DNA of 64,000 nucleotides from Heligmosomoides polygyrus polygyrus (Eukaryota > Nematoda > Chromadorea > Rhabditida > Heligmosomidae): contig OX377206.1 of assembly GCA_947396885.1 (NCBI GenBank), positions 51,939,631-52,003,630 of the forward strand. The letters run 5' to 3'. The position numbers and the translations under genes are program-made. The notes beneath the pieces were generated by a model that saw only the letters and a program-made list of their open reading frames with translations, was not told where the DNA came from and did not search any database. Of the stretch, positions 44,120 to 54,739 are shown one piece after another. Each line of letters begins with the position of its first letter. Positions within the stretch are counted from its first letter, which is position 1.

Positions 44120-45040
44120 CCTTGATTTTATTCATCTCTGTCGAAGTGCACCAGGGGTCTGCGCTATACCCACTGCTCTTCGTGGTCGTCATGGATGCAA
44201 TTACACGAGATCTCCAAAAGGCAGCTCCTTGGACGTTGCTGTATGCCGATGACGTCATGCTTGCATGTGAAGACAAAACCGAACTCGAACGACAGGCACA
44301 GGCGTGGTGCGATCGCTTGGCATTGTTCGGACTCAAGCTAAACGTCAAAAAGACGGAATACTTGACGACGGATGTGAATGAGCTCGGATCTATCAAGACC
44401 AATGGTACTGAGCTCTCACGAGTCACATCTTTCAAGTGTCTTGGATCAACAGTTACGCCCGATGGCAGCCTAAAGTTGGAGGTGAACACACGTGTGAGTG
44501 CAGCCTGGTCCAAATGGCGGTCGTTGACTGGGGTTCTTTGCGATAACACAATACCCGAGTACCTCAAGTCGAAGGTTTATAGAACAGTCGTCCGCCCAGT
44601 AGCGACGTACGGTGCTGAGTGCTGGCCCGTGACGAGGGAAATTGAAAGCCGCCTCAGTGTAATGGAGACGAAGATGCTAAGGTGGACGGCCGGAGTAACG
44701 CGATTGGACCGCGTTCGCAATGACACTATACGACAGAGGTTTAGTGTCGTCCCGATAGCCGACAAGTTGCGCGAAGCTCGTCTACGATGGTACGGCCACG
44801 TCCTTCGCGCTAACGACGACACTGCCTGTAAGATTGGCCTGAATCTTGAAGTCCCTGGAAAACGGCCCAGAGGACGCCCGAAACAACGTTGGCTAGACAC
44901 GTTGCACTTGGACTTAAAGATAGCTGATGACGTCCGCTCTTTTGGTGTGGTGACGCCATTTCTCCCAATCAAGCATTTGATCGGGAGAAATGGCGTCACC
45001 ACGCCAAAAGAGCGGACCCCGCCACCAAGCGGGACAAACG
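44120..45040 (+). pseudogene. RTE reverse transcriptase, 5'-truncated, C-terminal half open
   Basis: A continuous frame from about 44129 reads SVEVHQGSALYPLLFVVVMD, then the catalytic LLYADDVMLACED (YADD intact). VTSFKCLGSTVTPDGSL, RPVATYGAECWPVTREIE, METKMLRWTAGVTRLDRVRN, then LRWYGHVLRANDD and GKRPRGRPKQRW follow. It is the cleanest RT piece in the window, with no stop between 44129 and 45084. The palm half before the H-QGS box is absent, so it is a 5'-truncated insertion. The frame's first 48 residues before 44129 are non-RTE and fused by chance. The 3' end is altered by an inverted duplication at 44932-45017. Confidence 0.92.
44932..45017. repeat. long perfect hairpin at RTE 3' coding end
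   Basis: GTCCGCTCTTTTGGTGTGGT and the following bases to ATCAA pair with TGATCGGGAGAAATGGCGTC through AGCGGAC. That gives arms of about 40 bp with one or two mismatches and a loop of about 5 bases. Confidence 0.9.
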
Positions 45041-45329
45041 CTACTGAAAATGATGATTTCCTTGATTTTTTTCACTTGAAATAATGATTAGCAGCTAATC
45101 GCATTTTTTAACGAAATTTAACGATTTACCGGAAATTTAACGAAAATTTTCCGTTAAAAAATTTCGTTAAAAAAATTTAACGCACAGAATTTTGTGTGCA
45201 CCCCTGTTCCGGATGCCCTGTTACGGCAAAAATGAAAGGAAAAGTTTGCGCTCCGCAGCGTGCTCCTCGGAAGTTGAAAAACTGCGATATTGTCGCATAA
45301 AGCATAGCTATCGATTTTTTCCGTTGCAG

Positions 45330-45499
45330 TGAGTGAGCCGACGAGCGAAGGTATGATCGAGCGATGTGTGGTCGTACAGCGTCAGAGAGATGGTTACGGT
45401 TTCACCGTTACCGGTGATCATCCGGTTTTCGTTCACACCGTCAAGCCCGAAGGAGCAGCATTCTGTGCCGGAGTACGAGAAGGTGATCGTATCCTGAAA
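45330..45499 (+). CDS. rhgf-1: PDZ-RhoGEF, exon with the first two thirds of the PDZ domain
   Basis: The acceptor TTTTTTCCGTTGCAG ends at 45329 and the donor GTGAGC starts at 45500, so the exon is 170 bp and ends in phase 0. The encoded stretch is IERCVVVQRQRDGYGFTVTG, then DHPVFVHTVKPEGAAFCAGV and REGDRILK. GYGF is the carboxylate-binding loop and the GAA-x-AGV-x-x-GDRI-K pattern completes strands and helix of a PDZ domain. The closest family I know is the N-terminal PDZ of RhoGEF12/LARG and C. elegans RHGF-1, which link plexin-B or G-alpha-12/13 signals to Rho. The exon joins in frame to 60552-60609 (VNGMPVTSSN). A start at the internal ATG (45353) after trans-splicing at the acceptor is possible. 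The symbol is inferred from similarity, not from a search. Confidence 0.82.
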
Positions 45500-46949
45500 G
45501 TGAGCGTTTCAATGTATTTGTTAGAATTGTCGTTTCAATGTATTTGCTAGAACTGCGGTGAACTTTTCACTGCAGACATTTCATATCTCCCTAGTGCGTA
45601 GTATATCTAGTGAATCGAGCCGGATGTTATTGTATAAGAAATGCACCGGGAGCGATTTTTAAGTGTGACTACTCAGAACTATGTTCTCAGTTTAATTTAT
45701 TCGATATAATCTTTGGTGTTTGATATCGGGCAGTTTACGCTATATCTCCATCTTTCTGCCATCAGAAGGCCAGTGCTCACAGCTCAAAATGACTAGCTGT
45801 TCTCGATTTGGGTCGTAACGAATTTTATTTCCTTCATTGGCACATTAGTACATTAGTCCGCTAAACATTCAACCAAACGACGTTTGCGACGCAAAAACGC
45901 GTTTTTTTGCGTCGCATCATGATAACTTTCTCCAAAGTAGAGCCTTTCTCGCCAAAATTTACAGGGGATCCTGCCATCATCTTTTCTACCATTGGGCATA
46001 CGACCGCCATTAGAAAGTGGATGAAAGCCTGAAAACCAGTGCCGCAATTAAAAAGGGTCCTAATTACTGTGCCCGACCCAACACCGTCGCCGAGACTCGC
46101 CTAATTATGTCCCCAGGCATAGCTACTGCTGCCCAGTTGATTTTTTAATTTTTTGAACCTAATTAAATTTTATTTTCCTGCCGCTTATGATCTTGCCCTG
46201 GCCGCGACGATTCATTTGGTACCAAATAGCGCCGGAAGATATGCACTGAGAGTGCTGCTGCTTCAACCGATTTCATTTATTTCAATGGAAGAATTCTCAG
46301 TCTAAGACCAGTTATTGTAGCTTGCTATCCACTTATCTTTAAGGAATGAAAATGACATAGAAATTTAGGTTTTGGGTTTATTTTGGGCATTTGCGTACTG
46401 GTTGCAGTTTGTCAAAACTGCAAGTGAGTCTTTGTAGAGAGCACTCTCTATCGCCGATTTTAGCTGCGAATATCAATGTACTAAGCGGATGAGTTAGTCT
46501 AAAAATATGTCGGCTAACCATACATGATGTACAGTACCGGACATGCCGCTGCGTCCAACAAGCACAAGCGGCGCTAAAGATGAGAAGCGGCGCAAAAGAG
46601 CGCCGGAGAGCGCCGTTTTCCGCTCGCCACGCGTCGCGTGGGATGCAAATTGTTTAGGGCACGACGTCCTCAACTTCTGGACGTTAGGCTGATGGAAGGA
46701 GCCTGCCCATGCGCTTGGGCGAGCACGGCCTACTGTTTGGAGCTAACTGCCGGCATGGCGTGCTGTGAACAATGCATATAGGCCCGACAGAATCAATCGA
46801 GTGGGCGCGACAACCTATAGAGCGAGCGACAGCTTGTAGAGTGAGCGTATGGGGAGTTTTAGAGGAAATTATTAGCCTTCCTACTCAGGAATTGCTCTAG
46901 GACTGTCCAGCTTGCATCTGGAGTGCGCCGTGAACAATGCATATAGAAA

Positions 46950-48740
46950 CGAACCTATCAATCGAGAGGGCGCGACCGCTCGCAAATTGCACGCGCGGGC
47001 GTGTTTGGAGCGCGATAACTCTGTCAAGTGTGAACCCTTCCAGTTGCAGCTTATGGATTTTGTAGTCAGTAGAAAGTTCTAGCAGTTCGCCAAAGCGCAG
47101 CGATGTGGCCTAAGAACGGACAAAGTTACGGTGGTGCGAAAATGCAGGTCAGGCATGTACAACCCATTTTTCTTCGATTTCAGTCGATCACTGCGGGAAG
47201 AGGCGATGAGCTGACGGCCTACTAATGCATAGGCTAACAGAGCACTTAAGGTGCTTTACGAGGAAGCACTCACAGCTCTCCAGCTGTCCAACCTGCCTTA
47301 GTTACAGCTGCCGTTTTAGAGCGGCGGACGGCAACAGTGAAGCTTCTTTCGCCCTTACTCCTTCTGCCCTTGAGTTTTCGGCACTCGCAATGACATCGTT
47401 CTGTTGAGCTCGATGAGCTCTATCGAACGGTCTCAATCGCGACCTACTTTGGAGATATCGATTTTTTGATAATTTCGCATCGAGAACAAGACCGCGCCAG
47501 AAGGACGATGTCGTCACCGAAAATCAATATTTTGGAACTTGACCAAGTAGGGCACCAGCTCGATAGCGTTTTTGATGGAGAATTGAAAGGTGTTACTCAG
47601 AGTGGCGAAAACTATAGCATGAGCGAGTAAGGGCGCGGGGAACATCGATCGTTGATGTGCCAAATTGCATGCTAGGTCGTGTTTGCAGAGCGATAACTCT
47701 GTCAAGTGTGAACCCTTCCGATCGCAGCTTGTGGATTTTGTAGTAGGTAAGAATTTCTTGCAGTTTGCTAGAGCAAAGCGATGTACGTTAAGAACGGACA
47801 AACTTACAGTGGTGCGAAAATGCAGGTTAGGCTTGTGCGACGCAATTTTTTCCGATTTCAGTCGACCACTGTGGTAAGATGAAGGGAGCTAACGGCATGC
47901 AAATCCCTGTGCTATCAGACTACTAAAAGCACTTTACATTGACCTGCTCACAGCTCCCCAGCTGCCTAAACTACCTTAGTACCATTTGCCGTTTTAGAGC
48001 GGCGGACGGCAACAGTGAGGCTTCTTCCGCCCTTACTCCTTTCCTCCTTGAGTCTTCGACACTTGCGATGGAATCGTTCAGTTCACCTCGAAAAGCTCTA
48101 TCGAACGGTATCCATGTTGACCAGTTTTGGAAATATCGATTTTTTGATAATCATCATCGAGGACAAGGCCGCGGCAGAAGGACGATGACGTCATCGAAAA
48201 TCGATATCTTCGAATTGGGCCACGCTTAATTCCATTCGACAGAGCTTTTCATGCTGAATTTAATGGTATTATTAAGTGTAGGAAAAAACTGTAATCTGGG
48301 CGAGTAAGAGCGGGGAAAACGTCGACCGTTGTTGTGCTAAATTGTGTGCGCGGCGTGTTCAGAGCGCAATAACTCTGTCAGGTTCGCTCGTTTCGGCTGC
48401 AACTCGTGAGTCTTGTAGGCAGTGAAATGTTGTAATAGAGTGCTGGAACACAAAGTAACTTATGATTGGACAAAGTTACAGCGCTGCGAAAATGAAGGTT
48501 AGTCTCGTGTGGCACGATTTTTTCCATTTTCAGTCGAGCCCTGCCGGAAGACGCGGAGACCTTACGGCCTTCAAATGCGCTGGATAGCAGAACACTAAAA
48601 GTGCTTTCAAGTGACATGCTCACAGCTCCCTAGCTTATTAAATTGCCTTTGTCCCACTGCCATTTTAGGGTGTCGAGCTTAGCGGTTGAAGTTTCCTGCG
48701 CTCTTACTCGCCCAGATTACAGTTTTTCCGAAACTCAATA
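46950..48740. repeat. diverged tandem units of about 670 bp inside the foldback left arm and loop
   Basis: The series of landmarks GATAACTCTGTCAAGTGTGA, GTGGTGCGAAAATGCAGGT, GCGGCGGACGGCAACAGTGA, GAGCTCTATCGAACGG and AAGGACGATG-CGTCA-CGAAAAT recurs at about 47010-47560, 47690-48210 and, more weakly, 48370-48790. The arms therefore consist of internally repeated blocks, as in foldback elements. Confidence 0.75.
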
Positions 48741-48975
48741 ACACTGTTCAATTCGGCACGAAGAGCTCTATCGAATGGTATCCAACTTGGCATCGCCCCC
48801 TTAGCTCCCTTCATCTTACCACAGTGGTCGACTGAAATCGGAAAAAATTGCGTCGCACAAGCCTAACCTGCATTTTCGCACCACTGTAAGTTTGTCCGTT
48901 CTTAACGTACATCGCTTTGCTCTAGCAAACTGCAAGAAATTCTTACCTACTACAAAATCCACAAGCTGCGATCGG
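48591..48975. repeat. 385-bp sequence duplicated exactly on the other side of the gap
   Basis: By eye 48591-48975 is identical to 49176-49560 and these pieces touch the two ends of the N run. This looks like overlapping contig ends that were not merged. Confidence 0.85.
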
Positions 48976-49175
48976 NNNNNNNNNNNNNNNNNNNNNNNNN
49001 NNNNNNNNNNNNNNNNNNNNNNNNNNNNNNNNNNNNNNNNNNNNNNNNNNNNNNNNNNNNNNNNNNNNNNNNNNNNNNNNNNNNNNNNNNNNNNNNNNNN
49101 NNNNNNNNNNNNNNNNNNNNNNNNNNNNNNNNNNNNNNNNNNNNNNNNNNNNNNNNNNNNNNNNNNNNNNNNNNN
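48976..49175. other. assembly gap, 200 N
   Basis: Exactly 200 N, flanked by identical 385-bp sequences, so the true gap is probably zero or negative in length. Confidence 0.99.
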
Positions 49176-51310
49176 AACACTAAAAGTGCTTTCAAGTGAC
49201 ATGCTCACAGCTCCCTAGCTTATTAAATTGCCTTTGTCCCACTGCCATTTTAGGGTGTCGAGCTTAGCGGTTGAAGTTTCCTGCGCTCTTACTCGCCCAG
49301 ATTACAGTTTTTCCGAAACTCAATAACACTGTTCAATTCGGCACGAAGAGCTCTATCGAATGGTATCCAACTTGGCATCGCCCCCTTAGCTCCCTTCATC
49401 TTACCACAGTGGTCGACTGAAATCGGAAAAAATTGCGTCGCACAAGCCTAACCTGCATTTTCGCACCACTGTAAGTTTGTCCGTTCTTAACGTACATCGC
49501 TTTGCTCTAGCAAACTGCAAGAAATTCTTACCTACTACAAAATCCACAAGCTGCGATCGGAAGGGTTCACACTTGACAGAGTTATCGCTCTGCAAACACG
49601 ACCTAGCATGCAATTTGGCACATCAACGATCGATGTTCCCCGCGCCCTTACTCGCTCATGCTATAGTTTTCGCCACTCTGAGTAACACCTTTCAATTCTC
49701 CATCAAAAACGCTATCGAACTGGTGCCCTACTTGGTCAAGTTCCAAAATATTGATTTTCGGTGACGACATCGTCCTTCTGGCGCGGTCTTGTTCTCGATG
49801 CGAAATTAGCAAAAAATCGATATCTCCAAAGTAGGTCGCGATTGACACCGTTCGATAGAGCTCATCGAGCTCAACAGAACGATGTCATTTCGAGTGCCGA
49901 AAACTCAAGGACAGAAGGAGTAAGGGCGGAAGAAGCTTCACTGTTGCCGTCCGCCGCTCTAAAACGGCAGCTGTAACTAAGGCAGGTTGGACAGCTGGAG
50001 AGCTGTGAGTGCTTCCTCGTAAAGCACCTTAAGTGCTCTGTTAGCCTATGCATTAGTAGGCCGTCAGCTCATCGCCTCTTCCCGCAGTAATCGACTGAAA
50101 TCGAAGAAAAATGGGTTGTACATGCCTGACCTGCATTTTCGCACCACCGTAACTTTGTCCGTTCTTAGGCCACATCGCTGCGCTTTGGCGAACTGCTAGA
50201 ACTTTCTACTGACTACAAAATCCATAAGCTGCAACTGGAAGGGTTCACACTTGACAGAGTTATCGCGCTCCAAACACGCCCGCGCGTGCAATTTGCGAGC
50301 GGTCGCGCCCTCTCGATTGATAGGTTCGTTTCTATATGCATTGTTCACGGCGCACTCTAGATGCAAGCTGGACAGTCCTGGAGCAACTCTTGGGCAGGGC
50401 GGCTGGAAATTTCTGATAAAACTCCCCAAACGCTTACTCTACAAGCTTTCTCGCCCACTCGATTGATAGGTTCCTTTCTGTATGCATTGTTCACGACGCA
50501 CTCAGGATGCAAGCTTGACAGTACTAGAGCAATTCCTGAGTAGGAAGGCTAATAATTTCCTCTAAAACTCCCCATACGCTCACTCTACAAGCTGTCGCTC
50601 GCTCTATAGGTTGTCGCGCCCACTCGATTGATTCTGTCGGGCCTATATGCATTGTTCACAGCACGCCATGCCGGCAGTTAGCTCCAAACAGTAGGCCATG
50701 CTCGCCCAAGCGCATGGGCAGGCTCCTTCCATCAGCCTAACGTCCAGAAGTTGAGGACGTCGTGCCCTAAACAATTTGCATCCCACGCGACGCGTGGCGA
50801 GCGGAAAACGGCGCTCTCCGGCGCTCTTTTGCGCCGCTTCTCATCTTTAGCGCCGCTTGTGCTTGTTGGACGCAGCGGCATGTCCGGTACTGTACATCAT
50901 GTATGGTTAGCCGACATATTTTTAGACTAACTCATCCGCTTAGTACATTGATATTCGCAGCTAAAATCAGCGATAGAGAGTGCTCTCTACAAAGACTCAC
51001 TTGCAGTTTTGACAAAGTGCAACCAGTACGCAAATGCCCAAAATAAACCCAAAACCTAAATTTCTATGTCATTTTCATTTCTTAAAGATAAGTGGATAGC
51101 AAGCTACAATAACTGGTCTTAGACTGAGAATTCTTCCATTGAAATAAATGAAATCGGTTGAAGCAGCAGCACTCTCAGTGCATATTTTCCGGCGCTATTT
51201 GGGAGTCGTCGCAGCCAGAGCAAGATCATAAGCGGCAGGAAAATAAAATTCAATTAGGTTTAAGAAATTTAAAATTTATCTAAGCAGCAGTAACTATGCC
51301 TGGGGACATA

Positions 51311-52589
51311 TTAGGTTGTAACGAAATAAATGGCACTGAACCACTGTAAATTTAAACAGTTAATATTTCGGCTTGTAGGCAAGTTTATTAATCGAAATAA
51401 AATTCTTCTGATTCTACACATCTTTGCCAATGTGACCCAAGCTTTTTTATCCCAGCAGCATAAAAATCAGAAGTTCTGGAATTGATGAAATCTTCGAAGA
51501 CACTTTCGGCATCCTGTTGGTATTTGAATATTTTCCCTACCAAGAAGTCGCCAAGATGCTTGAAGAAATGGTAGTCTGTTGGGGAGAGGTCGGGAGAAAA
51601 CGGAGGATGTGGTAGAGTTTCAATGCTCAGCTCACTCAATTTCTGCAACGTCATTCGTGCTGCATGGGGGCGAGCATTGTCGTGCAGAAGGAGAACTCGC
51701 CTTCGATTTACCAAGGCCGGCCGGATATCCTCCAACTTTTTCATCATTTCTTCAATTTCAATGCAGTACTTCTCTGCCGTGATGGATTCACCTGGAGGGA
51801 GGAAGCTGTGGTGAATAATTCCCAGCGAACCCCACCATACTGTCACCATTACTTTCTTTTGGTGCAATTCCGGCTTCGCAAAAACCTTGGGGCTCTCATC
51901 GCTGTCCACCCACTGTGCCGATCGTCGCCTGTTGTCGTACACTATCCATTTCTCGTCACAGGTTACGATGCGATCAAGGAATGGGTCCGTTTCGTTCCGT
52001 AGAAGCAGTGCGGACGAGATCTCATATCGTCGGTTTCTTTGCTCCTCAGACAGCTCGGGAGGCACCCATCTTTCCAGCTTTTGGTCTTTGCAATTTTTCA
52101 GATGCTGGGCAGCTGTGTTGTGACTGACGCCAAGAACCTTCGCTATCTTCCTGGTACCTTTGTGTGGATCCTCCTCTACCACATCTCTCAGCTTGTCCTC
52201 ATCAACATCACTATGCCTCCACGGCCTTCATGTACTTCCAAGCTCTCATCTCCATTCCGGAACTTCTGATACCAACGACACGCCTTCCGAATTGTGGAAC
52301 ATCCTTGACCGAATGCGGCGTTGATCTTCTCGTCCGCCTCCTTAGCTGTAGTGCCAAGCTTGAATTCATACAAGTAAATGCCTCGGATTACCCTTTTGTT
52401 CATCTGCAAAAAAGTCAATAAAACTCTAAGGTTTTCCCACTTTTACATAGAAATTTTGATACTCTCCGGTAGAGCAAAGTTTGCGCTTCTAAATGATATG
52501 CCACATGTTACGGTTTGTTCTTGATCAAACGCGTAAAGACGCGCCAAAAAATGGCGCGAGCCAGTGGCATTTAATTCGTTACAACCTAA
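51311..52589 (-). mobile_element. complete mariner element in the right foldback arm
   Basis: The left terminus TTAGGTTGTAACGAAATAAA and the right terminus, reverse complemented, TTAGGTTGTAACGAATTAAA pair well. TA flanks both ends (51309-51310, 52590-52591). The left arm keeps the empty site GGGGACATAATTAGG (as its inverse near 46110), so the insertion and its TA duplication can be read directly. Length is 1279 bp. Confidence 0.95.
51388..52420 (-). pseudogene. mariner transposase with a single frameshift
   Basis: The N-terminal frame (52420-52190) holds the first HTH: NKRVIRGIYLYEFKLGTTAK, then FGQGCSTIRKACRWYQKFRN and GDESLEVHEGRGG. The second frame (52182-51388, 264 residues) gives the second HTH GTRKIAKVLGVSHNTAAQHL, then the DDE domain. 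All three catalytic Asp are present: VTCDEKWIVYDN, LLLHDNARPHAA, and SPDLSPTDYHFF, in the D,D34D pattern. It ends at LGSHWQRCVESEEFYFD. A single-base change near 52215-52230 shifts the frame: the residues after GRGG would be SDVDEDKLRDVVEED in the alternative frame. Otherwise the protein looks full length (about 340 residues), which implies recent activity of the family. Confidence 0.9.
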
Positions 52590-52839
52590 TAATTAGGCGA
52601 GACTCGGCGACGGTGTTGGGTCGGGCACAGTAATTAGGACCCTCCTTAATTGCGGCACTGGTTTTCAGGCTTTCATCCACTTTCTAATGGCGGTGGTATG
52701 CCCAATGGTAGGTAAGATGATGAAAGGATCCCCTATAAATTCTGGCGAGAAAGGCTTTACTGTGTAGAAAATTATCATGATGCGACGCAAAAAAACGCGT
52801 TTTTGCGTCGCAAACGTCGTTTGGTTGAATGTCTAGCTG

Positions 52840-53990
52840 CGGTACTGTACGCATTTTGAACACTTAGTACTGCAATCTCATTGTGCACAGTTTTTTCGCT
52901 TCCGTGAGTTTCCTTCACATCTCAAGTAGTAAGGGGTCATCACCATAGTTAACCTTTAAAGGATAACATTCTTTTCAACAATAAAAAAACTAGGCTGTGG
53001 TTGTCCGATATCAGCTAGTGCTACGTTTTGTGATACTACCTGCTTCACGCCTTACTCGTGTTTTCCAGCCACTCGTTGCGTTTAGCAACTCGTATTGGTG
53101 CAATTTCATCTGCTAGTCATTTGCTTAACTCTTGTACTTAACGCACAGTGCACATTAAGGTGGATTCATAGTCTCTGTTAACCTAACAATCGCCAAATAT
53201 GCAACAGTGGGATCGCTGGTCTACATCAGCTTCTTTTCCTATGATAGTGAGTAGTTCCACAGTGACCAGTGCAAAACTCAGAAAATCTCCATTACAAGTT
53301 ACTATACAGTAGTTATTTTGCATCTCACAATTCAAATTTTGAGAGTGGTCGTGCAAGTGCATTGTTAGGCAAGATGATGTTCACTGAGATTTCATCCTGA
53401 GCCTGTTCTTATTTGTTGAAATTAGTAGGACTTGTTGTAATAAATAATTCGTCCCAGTAACTAGCCGCAAATGTTCCGCTCTCTGGATGCATTAGGTTAG
53501 AGATGAGCGCATCAGTTGTGATATGGTATGGGTACCGACAGCCGGAGATGGCTGGAATCTGACAGCGATCGCCTCGAGTGGCATTGTGTGGAATGAGTAA
53601 TTGTTTAATAGTTGTTTGCGTCGAATCTTCTTTCCGGTCGCGTTTCCTTCGTCGGCGACGCTCAGCGCGCGGTTACGAAGATCTCTGGGTATATTTAAAC
53701 TCAGTCTTCAACTTTTACATCACGATGAACAAGGGAGGCAGACTTCAGCAATACCAGCATTGGACAATCCCACTCCAATACTTCGCAAGTCGCTCAAGAC
53801 AGCGACTTAGAGAGCGAGAGCGTGTTCCACGAACGACTCCAAATGAGTGCTGCAATTCATCGCGCATACGTTCGGATGAAGCTGAGCCACGGTTATAGGG
53901 CAAAGGACAACCATGACGTGCTCCATAAGAAGAGATTCCCTCGACTAGCTCCTACGACTTTTCTTGCTTGTGCTAGAATCGGAGCACTTC
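52840..53990. other. intron DNA, no exon recognised
   Basis: The best frame (53578-53898, containing MNKGGRLQQYQHWTIP) has no family signature I know, and there is no support for splicing. Confidence 0.3.
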
Positions 53991-54024
53991 TACACTGTTG
54001 TCTCTGCTATATCTTTGTCCTCGG

Positions 54025-54240
54025 GAAAAATTTCGAATTTCGAATAATCGAATATCATTCGATTTTCAAAAGTTGAATTTCCAGTGATCGAATAATATAA
54101 GATTTTCACAACTTCGAGTCTCGAATGATCGAATTTCATTCAATTTTCAAAAAGTCGAATTTCGAATGATCGAATAATATTCGACTTTCAAATTTTTGAA
54201 ATTCGAATGATCGAATCATATGAATCGTTTTCGGATATCC
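54025..54240. repeat. TTCGAAT/ATCGAAT-rich simple region
   Basis: Repeated TTTCGAATNATCGAAT words, similar in composition to the element at 11491-11705, but without the TATAGTTGTGC terminal repeat. Confidence 0.7.
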
Positions 54241-54242
54241 TA

Positions 54243-54360
54243 TTCGGATAACCTGATCGGAATCATCCAATAGTCCGGTGTCCGCGAAATTGCCGTTATC
54301 CGAATCATCCAAAAATCCGGGATCCACGAAATTAACCTTATCCGAATCATTCAATTATGC
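54243..54360 (+). repeat. 42-bp minisatellite, second locus
   Basis: AATCATCC recurs at 54261 and 54303 and, as AATCATTC, at 54345, an exact 42-bp period. CGAAATT and TCCGGG words match the array at 1531-1664. Confidence 0.78.
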
Positions 54361-54429
54361 GAATATTTTCGATCGTATCCAGTGTATAGTGGACACCAGC
54401 TGTTTTCAAGCCCTTATGTAACGTGTCAG

Positions 54430-54735
54430 ACCGGCGTTACTTCGTCCTCTGGGTAGCTTTCCAGCCACTTCGAACAGAACACCTGTCTTGCGGACGCTGT
54501 CTGCTTTCCCAAGCAGAACGTAACCCTACCATCGCTAGCGACCTTCGCGCATCTTGTCAGCTATCGGCGCGACACCGAACTTCTGCCGAATAGCATCATT
54601 TCGTATGCCCATGCGAGTGACTCCAGCCGTCTACCGCAGGATCTCCGTCTCCTTGACGCTGAGGCGTATTTTCAGCTTCCTTGGTCGCAAGCCAACACTC
54701 AACGCCGTGCATTGCTACCGGACGGGCGACGGCTC
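54430..54735 (-). pseudogene. RTE reverse transcriptase C-terminal fragment
   Basis: Nucleotide strings TCTTGCGGACGCTGTCT, TCAGCTATCGGCGCGACACC and GAACTTCTGCCGAAT match 8350-8460. Minus-strand product contains FGVAPIADKM-like sequence and the METEIL-RW-AG-T segment, disrupted. It lacks YADD. Confidence 0.75.
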
Positions 54736-54739
54736 TATG

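Larger units (their letters stand above)
42809..45206. mobile_element. hAT-like element with perfect 8-bp target duplication and nested insertions
   Basis: Termini are CAGGGGTGCACA (left) and its exact complement TGTGCACCCCTG (right). TTCCGGAT flanks both sides (42801-42808 and 45207-45214), an exact 8-bp duplication characteristic of hAT elements. Both ends carry subterminal arrays of short TTTAACG words (42821-42940 and 45095-45185) in inverted arrangement. The 2.4-kb interior encodes no transposase. It contains a SINE (43065-43350), a TTAA-flanked MITE (43596-43731) and an RTE fragment (44120-45040). It ends only about 120 bp before the PDZ exon. Confidence 0.9.
45860..52837. mobile_element. 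large foldback element with about 2-kb inverted arms
   Basis: The left arm 45860-47890 and right arm 49388-52837 are near-identical reverse complements (for example AGCGGAAAACGGCGCTCTCC in the right, inverse in the left). The right arm is longer because a 1.28-kb mariner (51311-52589) and one extra 146-bp unit (50315-50460) are present. The outer tips carry CGCAAAAACGCGTTTTTTTG, itself a palindrome. No transposase is encoded. The loop (47891-49387) includes the assembly gap. No target duplication is apparent at the borders (left GTCC|GCTAAAC, right GTCTAGC|TGCG). Confidence 0.88.

Noticed and set aside
43984..44128. N-terminal hydrophobic start of the 366-residue frame as a signal or membrane segment
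   Set aside because: The homology to RTE begins only at about 44129; the upstream residues are read from the unrelated host element and are fused by chance.
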